Below are positions 1 through 12,640 of a stretch of 64,000 nt of DNA, one piece after another (positions within the stretch are counted from its first letter, which is position 1; each line of letters begins with the position of its first letter). Made by a program: the position numbers and the translations under genes. Origin of the DNA: Hemicentrotus pulcherrimus. Its lineage: Eukaryota; Echinodermata; Echinoidea; Camarodonta; Strongylocentrotidae. The stretch lies in contig BEXV01000260.1 of NCBI GenBank assembly GCA_003118195.1, forward strand, positions 234,109 to 298,108, given 5' to 3'. The notes below the pieces were generated by a model. The model saw only the letters and a program-made list of their open reading frames with translations. It was not told the DNA's origin and ran no database searches.

Positions 1-1827
1 TTATATCATTGTCACGGTGCATTTGGGCTGCTAATCCCTTACTAATCACACTTAATACCCGTTTAATCAACTTACCGATATGTTTACCCGAACAAATTCT
101 CAACCAATATTTTGGTGTTATTTCAGTCATTACTGATTAAAGGCATGATAACGGGTGTTTTGTTTTGTCTGAAGTTGTCCTTCTCGAGTTAGAGTGCCCT
201 AGTTACCTTCATGTTTGAATGACAAATCATGTTTGAATTGCAGACACATTCTCAGTTTACCATCGATTGTTACTATGTATGTTCACACCCCTTCCCTTCT
301 ATCTCTCTCGCTATTTAGTAATGACGACACTTCTTGATGTTGCACGGATGGAGTTTGTCGGACGTCAGTTGAAGATCATGATCATATTTGTTATGATATT
401 ATAGATACATCATAATTAAAGGAATAACAGTAATTGCTGCGGCTGTTCTATCTTGTCAGAAACAATACCGTACTCATATTTCAACGCTGAGTTTAGCACT
501 CTACCTAACCCTAACCCAACATTTTTGTGGAAAAATAACCCAGGAGCAATAATAGGCGCGTACTTGAACGTAGTTTGTTTTTGCCGAAAATAATTTTTTG
601 TTTGTTTAATTTATTTATTTCGTTACGGTGATGAAAAAAAAAATTGTTTTCAGTCGCATATACAAAATCCCATTTCTGCTCCTGCCCCAAACTCCCCAAG
701 CACCCCCCGAAAAAAATGTTCTTCTAGAATCACGCAGGAGGGGGGGGGGGGCATGATGATGTATAGGGGCTCACATAATTTCTTCATGTACATGACGTAA
801 TCGTGTAACACATGCAAAGCTCAAAGTGGAACATCACAATCATGATCACAGATAATGCTTAAATAATCTTAACTAGGGACTGTTTCAATCTGTTAGGTTA
901 GGCTTTATCTGCTTAATTACTGGAGGATTACCAGTACTATCAGAGAAGAAACGAAGGGCGTCATTGCACCATAGATAAAACGAGCACACACTAGACCGAT
1001 TTTTCCTTTTCTTCTTTCCTGAAAAAAAAACAACACTAAATTACGAAACAGTGAATAAATGTCTTTGTATTAAGCACTTTCTTGATTCAGGAGACTCGAA
1101 ATCAAATTTTTTGAGCTACATTATATCAGGAATTATTTCGTTTAGAGTTGAATCTCTGACTCCAAAGTATAGTAGTTGAATTACTATCTTGAGACTTGAT
1201 TCTACTCCAAACGTAGTGATCCCTAACATAGTACCTTCAAAGTGGATTTCCACTCCTGTACCGATTACAAAGTGATATTTCAATATATCAATTCATAAAT
1301 TTAAAAAATGATTAAAAAAGTTAGCCATCCCTTATGGGTTTTTATTGAAAAACATAAGCAGTGATAAAATGTGTGTCGGAACGGCTGAGTTAAGTTACGA
1401 AGTGTTACAATGTATCTATTTCGGGGTGCAACAAAACTCCTTTATGATGATTTGTAAACCATACATTATTTGTTATACCTCAGTCATACGGCCAACCAAC
1501 TCCAAGGGAATTTCCTTACCATTGGGTGTAATGAAGTTTCTGTTCACTTTTTTTGTCAGCCAAGTGCCGGTCTCGTGGCTGACGAAAGTACGTTAACCTT
1601 TTGAAAAGTACACATTGTCTCGGAGCCCCATTAATTACATAGTTATGCTAATTAATATGATCAATACAGGCGATGATTTTTAACCCCACATGTTCGTTCG
1701 TCATAAGCTGCGCTAATGGTTTTGCGTATCGATTGCTACCTGGCTCTACGCTATCGACATGGATATAGATACGGTGACCGTCTGCATGTGCTAATAGCCC
1801 CAAAATGTATTTTTAACTTCTACTTAC
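1..1827. other. Non-coding, inside or beyond the Mnx intron
   Basis: Mixed AT-rich sequence with poly-G/poly-A runs (729-742, 1020-1030). If Mnx intron 1 is long this is intronic. No homeobox or other exon recognised on either strand. Confidence 0.6.
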
Positions 1828-1959
1828 TACCCCAGTCACACCAGTAAGACCGACACCAGGCCGACAACAGACCGATCAAACAATTACACTACCTCCTATC
1901 ACCAACAATCGGTCAGTTTTACGTCGATTTGGAGTCGGTCCGGCCGTGTGACTGAGGTA
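1828..1959. mobile_element. 132-bp MITE-like element with inverted ends
   Basis: Left end TACCCCAGTCACACCAGTAA and right end (reverse complement) TACCTCAGTCACACGGCCGG match over the outer 14 bp with one mismatch, then diverge but keep GACCGAC. No coding capacity; TA flanks on both sides. Confidence 0.65.
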
Positions 1960-4900
1960 TAAAGTTCGATACCAAATCCTTCTGTCCACTAGCTTTTATG
2001 CCAGACAACTCTCATGCCATCGTCCTATATTTTGTGTATATATAAATCCCAGGGAAATGTCTTATTATGGACATTCTTTACCATTCTGTTTATATGCTTT
2101 GAAATGTGTACACAAAATAATATTGATGCATGATTGATTAATATGTGACGTCACTTTTATATCCCCGCCAGTTTTAAAACACACCCTTCGATAATGTTAA
2201 CTTGTACCCCCCCCCCCACCACAGTAGGGCGTTTTATTGAATAATAATGCAGTATAATTTTTCTCTTAATAGCAATAGCTATTGAGTAATAATAACAATG
2301 ATAATAACAAGGATGCACCATTGAATATGTAATAATAAAATTAAAGACACATATGCCACTGACAGTAAACTCACACAGCCTGAACTCACATTGAAAGATT
2401 GAAAGAGGATCTCAGGTAAGATGCCAATAATGTACATTATGTACACGCCCTTTTCACTTTTTGTTGGTATCCATCTTGGTCTTCAATTCAAGGCTTTATA
2501 CTACTTTTCTATATTCATCACTATATCTATCTATCATTAATGATTTGTTTCATTCTTTGATTTCATTGTTATATTCATACATCAATATTTGTATCTGTTT
2601 ATTCACTCATACATTGTTTATCTATATATTTATTCATCTATTGTGGGGTCTGACCGTACCCATATACAAAAGCACACACTCAGCTTATTAGTGAAAGTTT
2701 AAATGAAACAAATTAGATTGAATGAATCCATAGAAAACTCATTATTTGAGGAACTGGAACCAAAATAACTCAAATATGATGAAAATATGTTAAATTGTTA
2801 TCTTGATGAAAAGTTATACTATACCAAAAACATATTTTTAATGATAGGGTGATCAGTGTCACGCGAGCTAAATAAAATAAGAATACCAGAGAAATTTACA
2901 TAAAGGGAAGACTTATAGGTGTGGAGACATAGANNNNNNNNNNNGAGAGAGAGAGAGAGGGTGTGGAGAAGAACTGAACAGGGGACAGAGGGTGGGGAGA
3001 GGGGAGACAGCGAGCCAGAGAGGGGGAGATGGTAGGAATGTACATTTTTTTTTATTTAACCCCCTATTGAAACAGAAATGATATATTAATGTTATTGATA
3101 ATTATGAAAGGTTGATGAAGCAAAATCAAATTACAATAAAAGAGTTGAGAGAGCGAGGAAATATCACATACTGAACAGAAAACAGCCAGTGAACGCCCCC
3201 ATGTAAAACACCCCAAATAAATACAATTTTATATGGATCTATACCTAATTACATTCCGCCCCTACTTATGACTTTTTGGATACGACTGGTATTACATGCA
3301 CTTTGGTTAAACACTTTTATTGGGTATTTCATGAATATAATTATTAACGCAGCCAAAAAGGGGAAAACCCTGAATCAGCTGCAATAACCTACATCACAAA
3401 TATCAATATGTTGAGCACATGCACTTTATTCCAAAAGTAAACATTATATACAGTAAAAATAAAAGCTTGGATACTTTAGTGCCCTTATTTATGGGTAATA
3501 TCGAACTAAAGACAATTTTGACGAATTAAAAATATTCTTCCCATTATTTTAAAAAGATCAAAAAAAATTTACACACGTAGAGGTGTGCATCAACCACAAA
3601 TGCCAAATACAAATTTGTTGGGGCATTTTATTCTAGTTTTTAAAAGAGTGTATCACATGTCCTAAAATAAAAAATAAAAAAAATGTAATTTTTGTTGTCG
3701 TTGTAAATTTAGAACTTCGATTATGTTAGATAAATAAATACATCATGCATTAAGTTTGAATACCTAGAGGAATTTTAAAATGAATGAACAAAAGGTATCG
3801 ATAAACAAATCTATTCTCACAATTAGTTCGATATAACTATGAGCGATACATGAACAGAACAAATTAAGGGTTATGTCTTTATTGTAGTTGGATTTGTTTC
3901 CAAATTTTAAATGATTAGTAATAGAAGTGATAAGAAGGTTTAAGAAATTAAACAGAATGAAACGAAAAAGGAAAGAAAGAAAGAAGGAAGGAAAGAACGA
4001 GAGCGAAAATGTAGAAGGAAGAATTTACGGTAGGCCTACATGACAAAACAGCAAACTATCAATGAGTTTGATTCCTCGTTGGTATTTCTTTCTAAAAGAA
4101 AATGATACGTTTTCTTACCTATAAAATCACAAAAGCATGTTAGTCTACACAAAAAACAATCACATTTTCATCAATACTTTTTATGACAATGATTATTATA
4201 GTGAACAAGATTAATAATTACAGACACTTTGCAAGATTGTCAACCAATCCAGCCGTGAATTCAGTGAATTTCATCAGTTTGTGTAATTATGGTATTGAAA
4301 TTAATTTGGTCTTCTAACATGAAGGAATTTGTATCTACTATGATTTTCATGAACATGTGTGGCTTTACTTCATCTTTTCCTACATGAGTAAATGACACAA
4401 TTAAAGTCATGTAACCCAATCTTATGTTTGATTCGGATACTAAATGTTGGTTAAGGCCATGATATAAAGAACACAACATAACAATAAATAAATATCAAAC
4501 GTCTTTTGTATAGCTTATACAAATAAGCAGATAGAATGAAAATCGTACGCTGAGTTCACAATCGTAAGATTTTACAAAGTACTAAATAAATATATTTTCT
4601 AATTATTTCTGAACTTTTCGTATGTTTCTACATTCATAAGGTATTTCGGCAACTTAATTCATGGAACAGTGGCTGCCTATGAAAATGACCTTTCCCTGTA
4701 AGATTTTGTGGGACAAAAAATAAAGACTTTTTAAACTGAAAAGCAGCGTTCTTCGTGGTTTATACTGTATTAACAATTCAATGAGATATGATAGAGCAAA
4801 CTGTTTGAAACATTGATAAGTAAATAAAATTTCAACTGAATATAGAACTGGATAGGTAGCCCACGTAAAACATAAATGACAAACACATAGAAGGGAACAA

Positions 4901-5169
4901 AGTGATAAGCAAATACAAAATCATCTCAAACATTTGAAGAAAAATAACGACAATACAACAGGATATGTTGATTTTAATTAGTCGACTAAAGAATTAAAAG
5001 TTTTCAGCCAAAAGAATTTGACATGGTACCTAAATTCAATTTAAATTTTCTTTTGATAGATATAACCCTCCTTATCTAATACATTGGGTATCATTAAAAT
5101 GGTTAACACAGTGTTAAAACTGTTATAAGGAACAATTCTGATTAAGTAATTTGAGGGATAAAGTCCGTG
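1960..5169. other. Non-coding, probably Mnx intron 1
   Basis: AT-rich, with the GA repeat around the gap at 2934 and poly-purine stretches (3960-4020). ATG-initiated ORFs are short and domainless. A CRE-like ATGTGACGTCAC lies at 2143-2154. I see nothing else. Confidence 0.6.
2934..2944. other. Assembly gap (11 N) in a GA microsatellite
   Basis: Eleven N directly followed by GAGAGAGAGAGAGAGGG; purine-rich sequence continues to about 3030. Confidence 0.95.
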
Positions 5170-5262
5170 GGTAATAATAAAGCGCTTTCAAAGGCCTTCG
5201 GTCCTGAAAAGCGCTATAAGAACTACCGGTAGCTATTATTATCATTATTATTACTCATATTC
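5170..5262 (+). mobile_element. SINE-type 3' end
   Basis: AAAGCGCTTTCAAAGG, then AAAAGCGCTATAAGAAC and a TTATTATCATTATTATTA tail, a tail type common to invertebrate SINEs. The body is not resolved. Confidence 0.45.
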
Positions 5263-5513
5263 ACAAAACGCGGTGGTTTCCCAAATCTATTCTGCTTCGT
5301 TTCTTTATATTTTAGGGCACAAATCAATGAAAAATTTGGACAAAGACTCGACTAATAACATTTTAATTTGTATAATAATATCTTTTAACACCATTTTTCC
5401 TCTTCGATCTTCGTTTAGCTCGTAAAATTATTGACTGAAATATCTTTTTGTCAGATTGGATGTATTCACATCTAACTAATACCTAAACAATACTTGATTT
5501 TAGGAGGAAATTA

Positions 5514-5519
5514 ACTTAC
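5514..5519 (-). other. Mnx: Splice donor of Mnx exon 1
   Basis: On the minus strand the exon end TTTTG is followed by GTAAGT, a consensus 5' splice site, in phase 1. The frame reads on for only a few codons past it (KLISS, then stop), as expected for intron sequence. Confidence 0.8.
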
Positions 5520-6072
5520 CAAAACCTCCTGCAAAGTCTCCGAATCTGGGCAGCATGACGCCGTTACGAAACCAGTCGACAGAGAAGGAAGATAGCGGGT
5601 GGCCGCTCCGTACTCCATGCTCACCGACCGCCGCTGCTGCTGCGGCTCGAAAAGCACTGAGATGATGTGCGGCTTGTGCATGATGCTGGCCGCCAAACAG
5701 CCCGGCGTACAGTGGGTGAGAGTAGATGGCAGGAACCACGGAGGCGTTCGGCGCCATGCCGGAAACAGGTGGGTGAAAACCAAGCAGTCCTGGTTTGGGG
5801 ACTAAGCTTCCAGTATGCATCCCTCTTGCTTGAAGGGCGTGGTGGTTACCTCCACCAATACCACCGCCTGCAGAAGGGTGCGATAAGGGTGTGGCCCCAA
5901 GTGCACGGTCCATCATAGATAAACGGGAGGGGTGCGGTTGAACTGGAAGCGGGCTTAGAGGGCTGCTTCTATCCTGAGGTGGAGGTGAGTTCATCGGGGA
6001 TTTCGTCTTCCAACCTGACGAAGCCTCCTTTGCAAGGAGCGCATCAATCGTGAATGCTTTAGAAGATTCCAT
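5520..6072 (-). CDS. Mnx: Mnx (HB9/motor neuron and pancreas homeobox) exon 1, partial gene
   Basis: First coding exon of an Mnx-family homeodomain transcription factor, a nuclear DNA-binding protein used in motor neuron and endoderm patterning in bilaterians. The N-terminus MESSKAFTIDALLA matches the Mnx start and contains an eh1/TN repressor motif (FTIDALL, Groucho-binding type). Further in are LVPKPGLLGF, IYSHPLYAG, GGQHHAQ, a poly-Ala run, and FSVDWFRNGVMLPRFGDF, which parallels the segment just before the Mnx homeodomain. I chose the ATG at 6070-6072 because it has A at -3 and G at +4 and fits the family start; ATGs at 6073-6075 and 6091-6093 are in frame with weaker context, and a stop codon directly precedes the latter. 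The exon ends at a GTAAGT donor (5514-5519) after 184 codons plus one base. I found no homeobox exon between 1 and 5519, so the rest lies off the left edge. The family call rests on several remembered motifs without the homeodomain itself. Confidence 0.8.
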
Positions 6073-6093
6073 CATGAAAATCCGCTCTTTCAT

Positions 6094-7330
6094 TTAAGAA
6101 TACAATTCGCTTTTCAATTTCTATTCGAGATTTGCGATAAACACGACTCGGCGGGGGAAAAAAGGCGAAAGCAAGGTTATAGAAAATCGATTGCTTCGTT
6201 TTCAAAATGACAACTGCTGTAAAAAGTCCGAAGATGCGCTAAAGAGAGGGGAAGAAGGAGAAGAAGCGCTAAAAGTCTGAATGAATAAGAAACGGAAACA
6301 GAAATGGGTCGGAGAGAGCGAGTGATTGTAGTGAAGCGATCATGGAGTAATACCGCTCCGGAATGCATCAGTGACAATGATTGGAGGTCCTCTTAAACCA
6401 ATTGACTCCACCTTCAAGTAGCTGTAATCGTCATCATGAGATCGAGACACACTATACCCGGAACCACGTGTAATGCTAGGCCGCTAAGACAGGCGGGCAT
6501 GAAGGCTAGCGATGATCATCGCTCTTCTTCTCTCTCAAATCATCGATACCACGGCGCCATAATACGCTCACTAATAATATCCGCGCTCTCGTCCTATCAC
6601 AACTCGGCTCTTAAAACGAATCCGTCACAACTCTTTCAATCACTGCAAGACAAAATCGTTCTGATTGGCTGCTTCAACCTTTCCTAAAATATTATTACCT
6701 CTCCCCTCAAAATCAGATGAAGCGGGTGCTTAATCTGAGCTTGATAGCTCGCGAGTAATTAGGCGTTTTAATTACGTGTTGACACGGCACTAATAAAAGC
6801 ACAAGGCTTCATTGATCTTGGGGTTAATAATCGTATATATTTTATTGGAGACCGAACCTCCATGCAAACACAGCGGATTTGCAACCGTTTGGTTACCATT
6901 ACGTTTGTCTTCGCGATTGCCACGGGTGATTGGACTAGATGGGGCCTCGATCCTTTCTCATGGTTGTGTACACAGCGCGCGTAGATCTACCAATGCGTCT
7001 AATCGCACAATCTGTCTTCTTCGCACTTACCGAATGCAGCCTACAATAATAATTAGCAATGGTCAATAAATTTACAAATATCCGTACCACTTTGATGCAA
7101 GTGAGCAAGCAGACGAGTAATCCGTTGATTCAGAGATGTGGTCACCTGCATCACTTTTAAGAATATCGATATTTCAAGATTATCATTTCAAGGTGGTTCT
7201 TTGCTGGTATAAATATGTTATCTCCGATGCGATTTACCCTTTGTTTGGTTGATTATTATCCTTGTCCTTTGTAGGTTTCTTTTTATCAACAAGAATGATA
7301 CAATATTAGGCCTATCAGTGAGAGTAATAT
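6094..7330 (-). promoter_or_regulatory. Mnx 5' UTR/promoter region (inferred)
   Basis: Sequence directly upstream of the Mnx start, less AT-rich and less repetitive than most of the intergenic DNA. It carries TAATTA-type homeodomain core sites (around 6757-6775, AGTAATTAGGCGTTTTAATTACG) and an E-box CACGTG near 6466. No TATA box can be placed with confidence and the transcription start is not visible. Several short ORFs here look like chance. Confidence 0.4.
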
Positions 7331-7331
7331 C

Positions 7332-7559
7332 GGGCATGGTGGCGCAGTGGTTAGAACGCCCGCCTCATGAACGGGAGGTCGTGGGTTCGAACCCCAGCCG
7401 AGTCATACCAAAGACTTATAACAATAACAATGGGACCTGCCTTCTAGCTAGGCGCTCAATATATTAGATTTCAGAAGGGTAGTAATAACATATTGTATTA
7501 TGCAGGGCCCGCTGGAAGATAAGTTTCATAACTGAAGTGGCTACCCTGGGTAAATAAAC

Positions 7560-7593
<34 letters not shown>
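7332..7593 (+). mobile_element. tRNA-derived SINE with (TTA)n tail
   Basis: The head resembles a tRNA: A box TGGCGCAGTGG (7340-7350), an anticodon-like arm with CAT in the loop, and a perfect B box GGTTCGAACCC (7384-7394). The acceptor-stem ends do not pair, so it is not a functional tRNA gene. The body runs through CAGGGCCCGCTGGAAG and GGCTACCCTGGGTAAATAAACG and ends in eleven TTA units. Confidence 0.8.
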
Positions 7594-7595
<2 letters not shown>

Positions 7596-9913
7596 CACTA
7601 TCAGGGTACAAACATTCAGTCATTAATATAGCATCTTTTGTAGTTATCTAGAAAAAAAAAGCATATTGCACACAACCAACATTTACCTTTGAGACACCAA
7701 ACGGACCTGAAAATGTGATACCCCCCCCCTTTTTTTGCTCATCAAATATTAATTGTTGCATGATAATTTTACTTTAGATAATGTTTTTGATGAAGAAATA
7801 CTGACAGCAAAACTTAATCTAGTTCAGGGTGAAATGCGACTAATCATGCCAAAGGTTCGAAACTCGAGATTATTATTTTATCTCCATCCATTATAGGAGG
7901 GCGGTTCATTTTTCTACGGATCCGTAAAAGAGAAAATAATTTCCACAAAGAGAGCAATTCAACATGCCTTGGGGTAGGATTAAGAAGGGGACTATAGAGA
8001 AATTAGGGTAAAACGTTTCTCGCACCCACGGGGTTTGTAAAAGATATAATTTGTCATGGCATTATAGTTAGACTACTTCAGATCTATAACAAAAATTGTG
8101 ATAGTAATTAACTAATTGTAGTTTGGATGTATTAGTGAGAAGAAAGGGTTGGTTGTATTCTGCTTCATAAGTATATTTGACAGGCGATCTGTCATATTAA
8201 ACCGGACGAGAAATAACGTCGTACCTCTTTTCTATTCTCCCAGGATTATGAAGACATCTTGTGTTTCTGACGAGTTCAGTTGTGAAATGTATTTAATATG
8301 ATGAGCATGAGTGAACCGGGGAAATTTAAAGAGTTTGGATACAAAGTGATGCAATTGATTACTTTAAATGTAATGAAAACGTGTTTTTCGAAGCTTAATT
8401 GAAATGAAATCATGACATGTAGGAGAAATAAAATGTTATTTTCATGCCAAACATTATTATTTGTTATTAAACAGTTTTGAATGCCTGATTTTATGATTGA
8501 TAAATGACTCAAAACTCTATTAAAAATTGACCATTAAAATATTTCTACACTTTGAACTGCTTCAATACCATATCATAAAAAAATAGTTTAATAGCTAATT
8601 GAAATACAATGGTATGACAAAGATAGACACGTAATCTAAAATTCGAACGTTATGATTAATGTCGCCCGTGACATTGTAACACACTCTGTAATCATCTCAT
8701 CGCAGCTTGCAAATTTCTGAAATAAAAAAAATTGTATATGATACACAATATCGTTTTAGTCCTCATTTTGTTGAATCAATAAACCCAGGCATTAAAAAGA
8801 GAGATATATCCACAAGGACACTGTGAGAAAGAGTATAATAAGATATTATCTTGCAAGATTCTAACATAATAGGCCTATTAGGGGCAATATTGCAGAGATC
8901 CCAACAATTACGACTCTAGATTTATACGCCAATGAAGTCTGTACAAATATTATTCAATGCCGTTTATCAGTCGGAAGCTGGTTTTAACGACATATTAATG
9001 ACCTGCCGCCTCAAATTCAACCATCAGAACTCAACTACCGAATACACATAAAACTTTGCGATTTCTCACCTGTGTGACAACTTTAGCAGAAAAAAAACTA
9101 GGTCCTAGTCTCTAGAAATTCGTTTGATTTGACTTTGTTTCACTGACTTTAATGGGTCGATTTCTGTCAAAATTACAAGAAAAATATATTTGCTTCTTGA
9201 ATGGCCAGGTTTGTCACAACATTTACCTCGAACATTACTTTCATGGTAGAGCTAGTCAGTATAGCCAATAATACACAACACTGACAAGTTTCGCCTGTTT
9301 CTGTTTTGCTTTTTTAACTCGAAAATAATGAATGGTTGATGGGGAGATAAATTAGGGTTCTGATTTGCTAATGGCGGCATTCCTTTGATCTTTTGTTGCA
9401 ATTTGCTAAGAATGTCGAAATCTTTTCTTGGTAATGGGGAAAAATGTGAATGGCCCATCAAGCTTCTACTATTTGCTATGAGGTAAAGTAGATGATAGTC
9501 AATGTGCTAGAACGGTAAACCTGTTTTCGGGCAAGCATGGTGGTTGGATTGTCAAGCATATTTTGATAACAGACCGTAAATTGAACGCAATCTGTAATGT
9601 TAATTCAAATAATCCTGCAACCTGTTTGATACTTAAATATTGAATTTGTTCCTATGTTCCGTTTACATGCAGGATGAACTATCTACATATTTTTTTATTT
9701 GAAGATTCTTTATAGACCACCGTAAGAAAGAGTAATAATTTGGGAGACACTAAATCAAAAATATCATTCACAGATTTTATTGAGTTAGAGTATGAAATGC
9801 AGATATTAGAAGAAACGGTTTCATCCTGTAAAAAAAACACCTTTTAATAAAGAAAGGGTAATGTACAAGAACAAACAGAACACCTAGAAAATAAATTTTA
9901 CATGAACGATCAA
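7594..9913. other. Intergenic, nothing recognised
   Basis: AT-rich unique-looking sequence between the SINE and the 9.9-kb repeat block. Short ORFs are consistent with chance. Confidence 0.6.
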
Positions 9914-10348
9914 TCTATAACCAAAAACCAAACATATGACCAACTCTAGAGATCAACGACCGCGAAAGCGATTGTGTCGGAAACCGTTTAGAAAACTTTT
10001 CCAATTGTAAAGAAGCATGACTTTTTTAGTCCAAGGGTCATCGGTCTCGAAAACTGCTGTGAACGGACATGCAAGATGACCGACAACGAGACCGACAACT
10101 CTAGCAACAAATGATCAATAGATCGGCGACATCGAAAGCGACGGTCTAGTGAACCGTTCAGAAAGGTTGTCAAAAGGTATACGAGTCCAGCATGTCAGTC
10201 CCGTGGAACATCATTCTCGCGAATCCTCGGGTAATTTGATTGTCAGAAGGGCAACAAAACTGACATAGTCGGTCTCACGACCCTATCGGTTTCGAGGCTG
10301 TCAGTCCCGTATGCTGTCAGTTTTACATACCGTCGGTCGCCTGAGCTA
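9914..10348. repeat. Degenerate repeat block related to the 1.8-kb MITE
   Basis: Two diverged direct copies (about 9943-10040 and 10098-10200) share AACTCTAG, GAAAGCGA and GAACCGTT-type segments. The right end (GTCAGTTTTACATACCGTCG then CCTGAGCTATAAATA) resembles the right end of the element at 1828-1959. Rich in ACCGAC/GTCGGT in both orientations, so it can fold. Confidence 0.5.
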
Positions 10349-11408
10349 TAAATAGGGAGAATTCTGAACATATCAGAAACACTGATTTAAGGAGTACAGT
10401 CGGTCATCAAAAGATTACAATCAGTAGGTGAGTAATTGATGTATTACATTTGAAACGAGGACATAAACAATGGCGTGAAATGTTCATAAAGTGACTCACA
10501 AAGAAAGACAGCCGCCAAATCTACAGTGATCTACCGAACAATAGAATAGTACGGAAGTTATATAACTTATCACAACATCTTGAGAAAGATACACCTTGCC
10601 ACATTTTCTTTTATATCATTTATATTGCTTTCATTTTTGGATAACCATTCGCATTTGATATTGCAATACAGTACCGCTTTTAAGACTGAAACATTTTTAT
10701 TTTTGGTTCCTGTTTGAAGAATTTTTATTTACTGAAATATAGCAGCTAGACCTGAGGAAAATGCAATGTTGATACCAGAACAGATGAATGTTCGAGACAT
10801 TTGCAATTGAAAAAACGTATATAATATACGATATAAGCAAATACATTTATGATATACTCGATTGATCAACCTTCGTGGCATATCCACGTCTCTGACATTA
10901 TCGAATTTGTCGTTTTACCTTCCATAAAACTTAAATAATTGTCTTAAAACCTAGAAAATCATCAACCGACAGCCGTATATGGAATAGAAAGAAAAGGAGA
11001 TGCGTATAACATAAAACTTATAATAGGGCTGAGGTCTTTGCTACAAGAAGCGAACGTTTCCATGACAATGGCTATTCAGTGATGATACGCTTGAGATACA
11101 TGTAAATGCGATTTTACATCAAACAAGAAATCTTTTCTTCAGCCTATACCATCCAGATAATTCTCAAAGATCAGACATCTATGCCCGTCTGTAATATCGC
11201 TATAATGTTTAATTGATCCTACATAAAGGTGAAGAGAACCGAGATTAAATTAATTTCGAAACATTCTGCGGTTGCCATCCCTCGCCTCTTGACTTTATAC
11301 ATCGCTCTCATCCTCTGTTGCTTAGTAACCAATTGATGGTGTTTCTTCTCGTTCCGTCTCGTTTCGCTGCATTTCTTTTTTTCGTTTAATGATGATTGGT
11401 TAGGACAA
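10349..11408. other. Intergenic, nothing recognised
   Basis: AT-rich sequence with a slightly more complex block at 11250-11400 just before the tandem exon-like units. Confidence 0.55.
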
Positions 11409-11905
11409 TATCCCTAAATGAACGACAAAAGTGGGTACTTATGGATGAACTATACATCGCCGAGCAATGAGAGAGACACATATCTTCGAGATGAGGCTGA
11501 ATTATAATATTGATAAATGATTTCTTTTTTCTTTCTTCTTCTACGTTGATGTTTGATATATCGGAAGGTGAACGAAAACATGTATAACAGTAGGGTTTCC
11601 TTTTTCAAGTCTATTTATTTGTTATTTGCGAGAGTCTTAAAGACACATCGTCGAGACGAGGCCGAATGATGATAGTCATAAATCTATTTTCTCTAGATTC
11701 AGTTTTGTATTATTGGTGGGTGAGTGAATCAACTAGTGAAATTGTGTTTTTCCTCTTTCAGGCATTTTTGTTTGTTATTTTGTGTACTTCCAAATGAACA
11801 GCAGCACGCATTCATGGATGAACTTATAATGGCGAGCAATGCAAGAGAAAATAGAGATATCAACGAGATGGAAGCAAAGAAACATGCAATATTCTATATT
11901 CTTTA
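11409..11905 (+). repeat. Three tandem exon-like units, decayed
   Basis: Units at about 11409-11525, 11575-11690 and 11720-11905. The first and third share AAATGAAC, TATGGATGAACT, GCGAGCAATG-type blocks; the second has lost the first half but keeps AGACACATCGTCGAGACGAG; the second and third share an upstream T-rich stretch ending TTTCAAG/TTTCAG. In one frame unit 1 reads LNERQKWVLMDELYIAEQ and unit 3 reads LPNEQQHAFMDELIMASNAR, with stops in unit 1 only. The family is not recognised. Confidence 0.5.
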
Positions 11906-12449
11906 AGGACATTATACATAATATATTTACCATGTATATAGGCCAACAAATGAACAAAATAATGATAGGTTTTTCGAATTTAAAAGGTAATGTGTAAAGG
12001 TCAAGACTTTTTGTATGGATTAACAAATTCATGAATCTTGACCATCATAATGATGACATTCCATCGGTTCGTTTATTTCTAAATTATTATTGCCGTGTTT
12101 AAAGGTTGGATATACAATTGCAGTGAAAGTTGTGTAAATGTATATCAGAATGATCAACGATATGAAACCTTATAACTCAAATTAAATTGAATCAAATCGA
12201 ACAATATGTCAATTTAGAAAATGATTATATCGTAAAATATATCACTTAAATTAGGGGAAAATTGTCATTACTCGTGAGGTGGTGCTATTACACTTATAGA
12301 TCACATTCAGACTCTCGGAGGACGACTATGATCTTAATATTGATCTACATAGCCTGCTTCCTCGAGTATTATTTTGTTGGGGGCGGTGCTGTCAGAAACT
12401 AGACGCAAAAAACGTAACATCCGAGGAAGCTTGGAAAAAAAATACAGAC

Positions 12450-12640
12450 TTTATTAATCATGCTCGTAAGTAAGCAACCAGGAGACCTACGTCTTCAAGA
12501 CATAATTTTCTGAAGAACTTAATAATGGATTAACTAATGCCTTGCAAAAAGACACCAGCGGCTCAATTTGGTTTTGAACCCGGAACCTCCCGGTCAAGAG
12601 ACTACTGCTTTAACACTGAGTAGCTCTTTCCTTCAAAATG
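12450..12640 (-). mobile_element. tRNA-derived SINE, diverged
   Basis: Minus strand: AGAGCTACTCAGTGTTAAAG, GGGAGGTTCCGGG then B-box-like GGTTCAAAACC (12570-12580), followed by CTTTTTGCAAGGCATTAG, the same kind of tRNA-unrelated segment as in the 28.6-kb SINE. The A box is degraded. Confidence 0.6.

Noticed and set aside
501..522. Telomere-like CCTAACCCTAACCC
   Set aside because: Only about two units; too short to mean anything.
5599..5918. Plus-strand ORFs opposite Mnx exon 1
   Set aside because: Antisense shadows of a GC-rich coding exon.
7332..7404. A functional tRNA-Met(CAT) gene
   Set aside because: A and B boxes and a CAT anticodon loop are present, but the acceptor stem does not pair and the sequence continues into a body and (TTA)n tail typical of a SINE.
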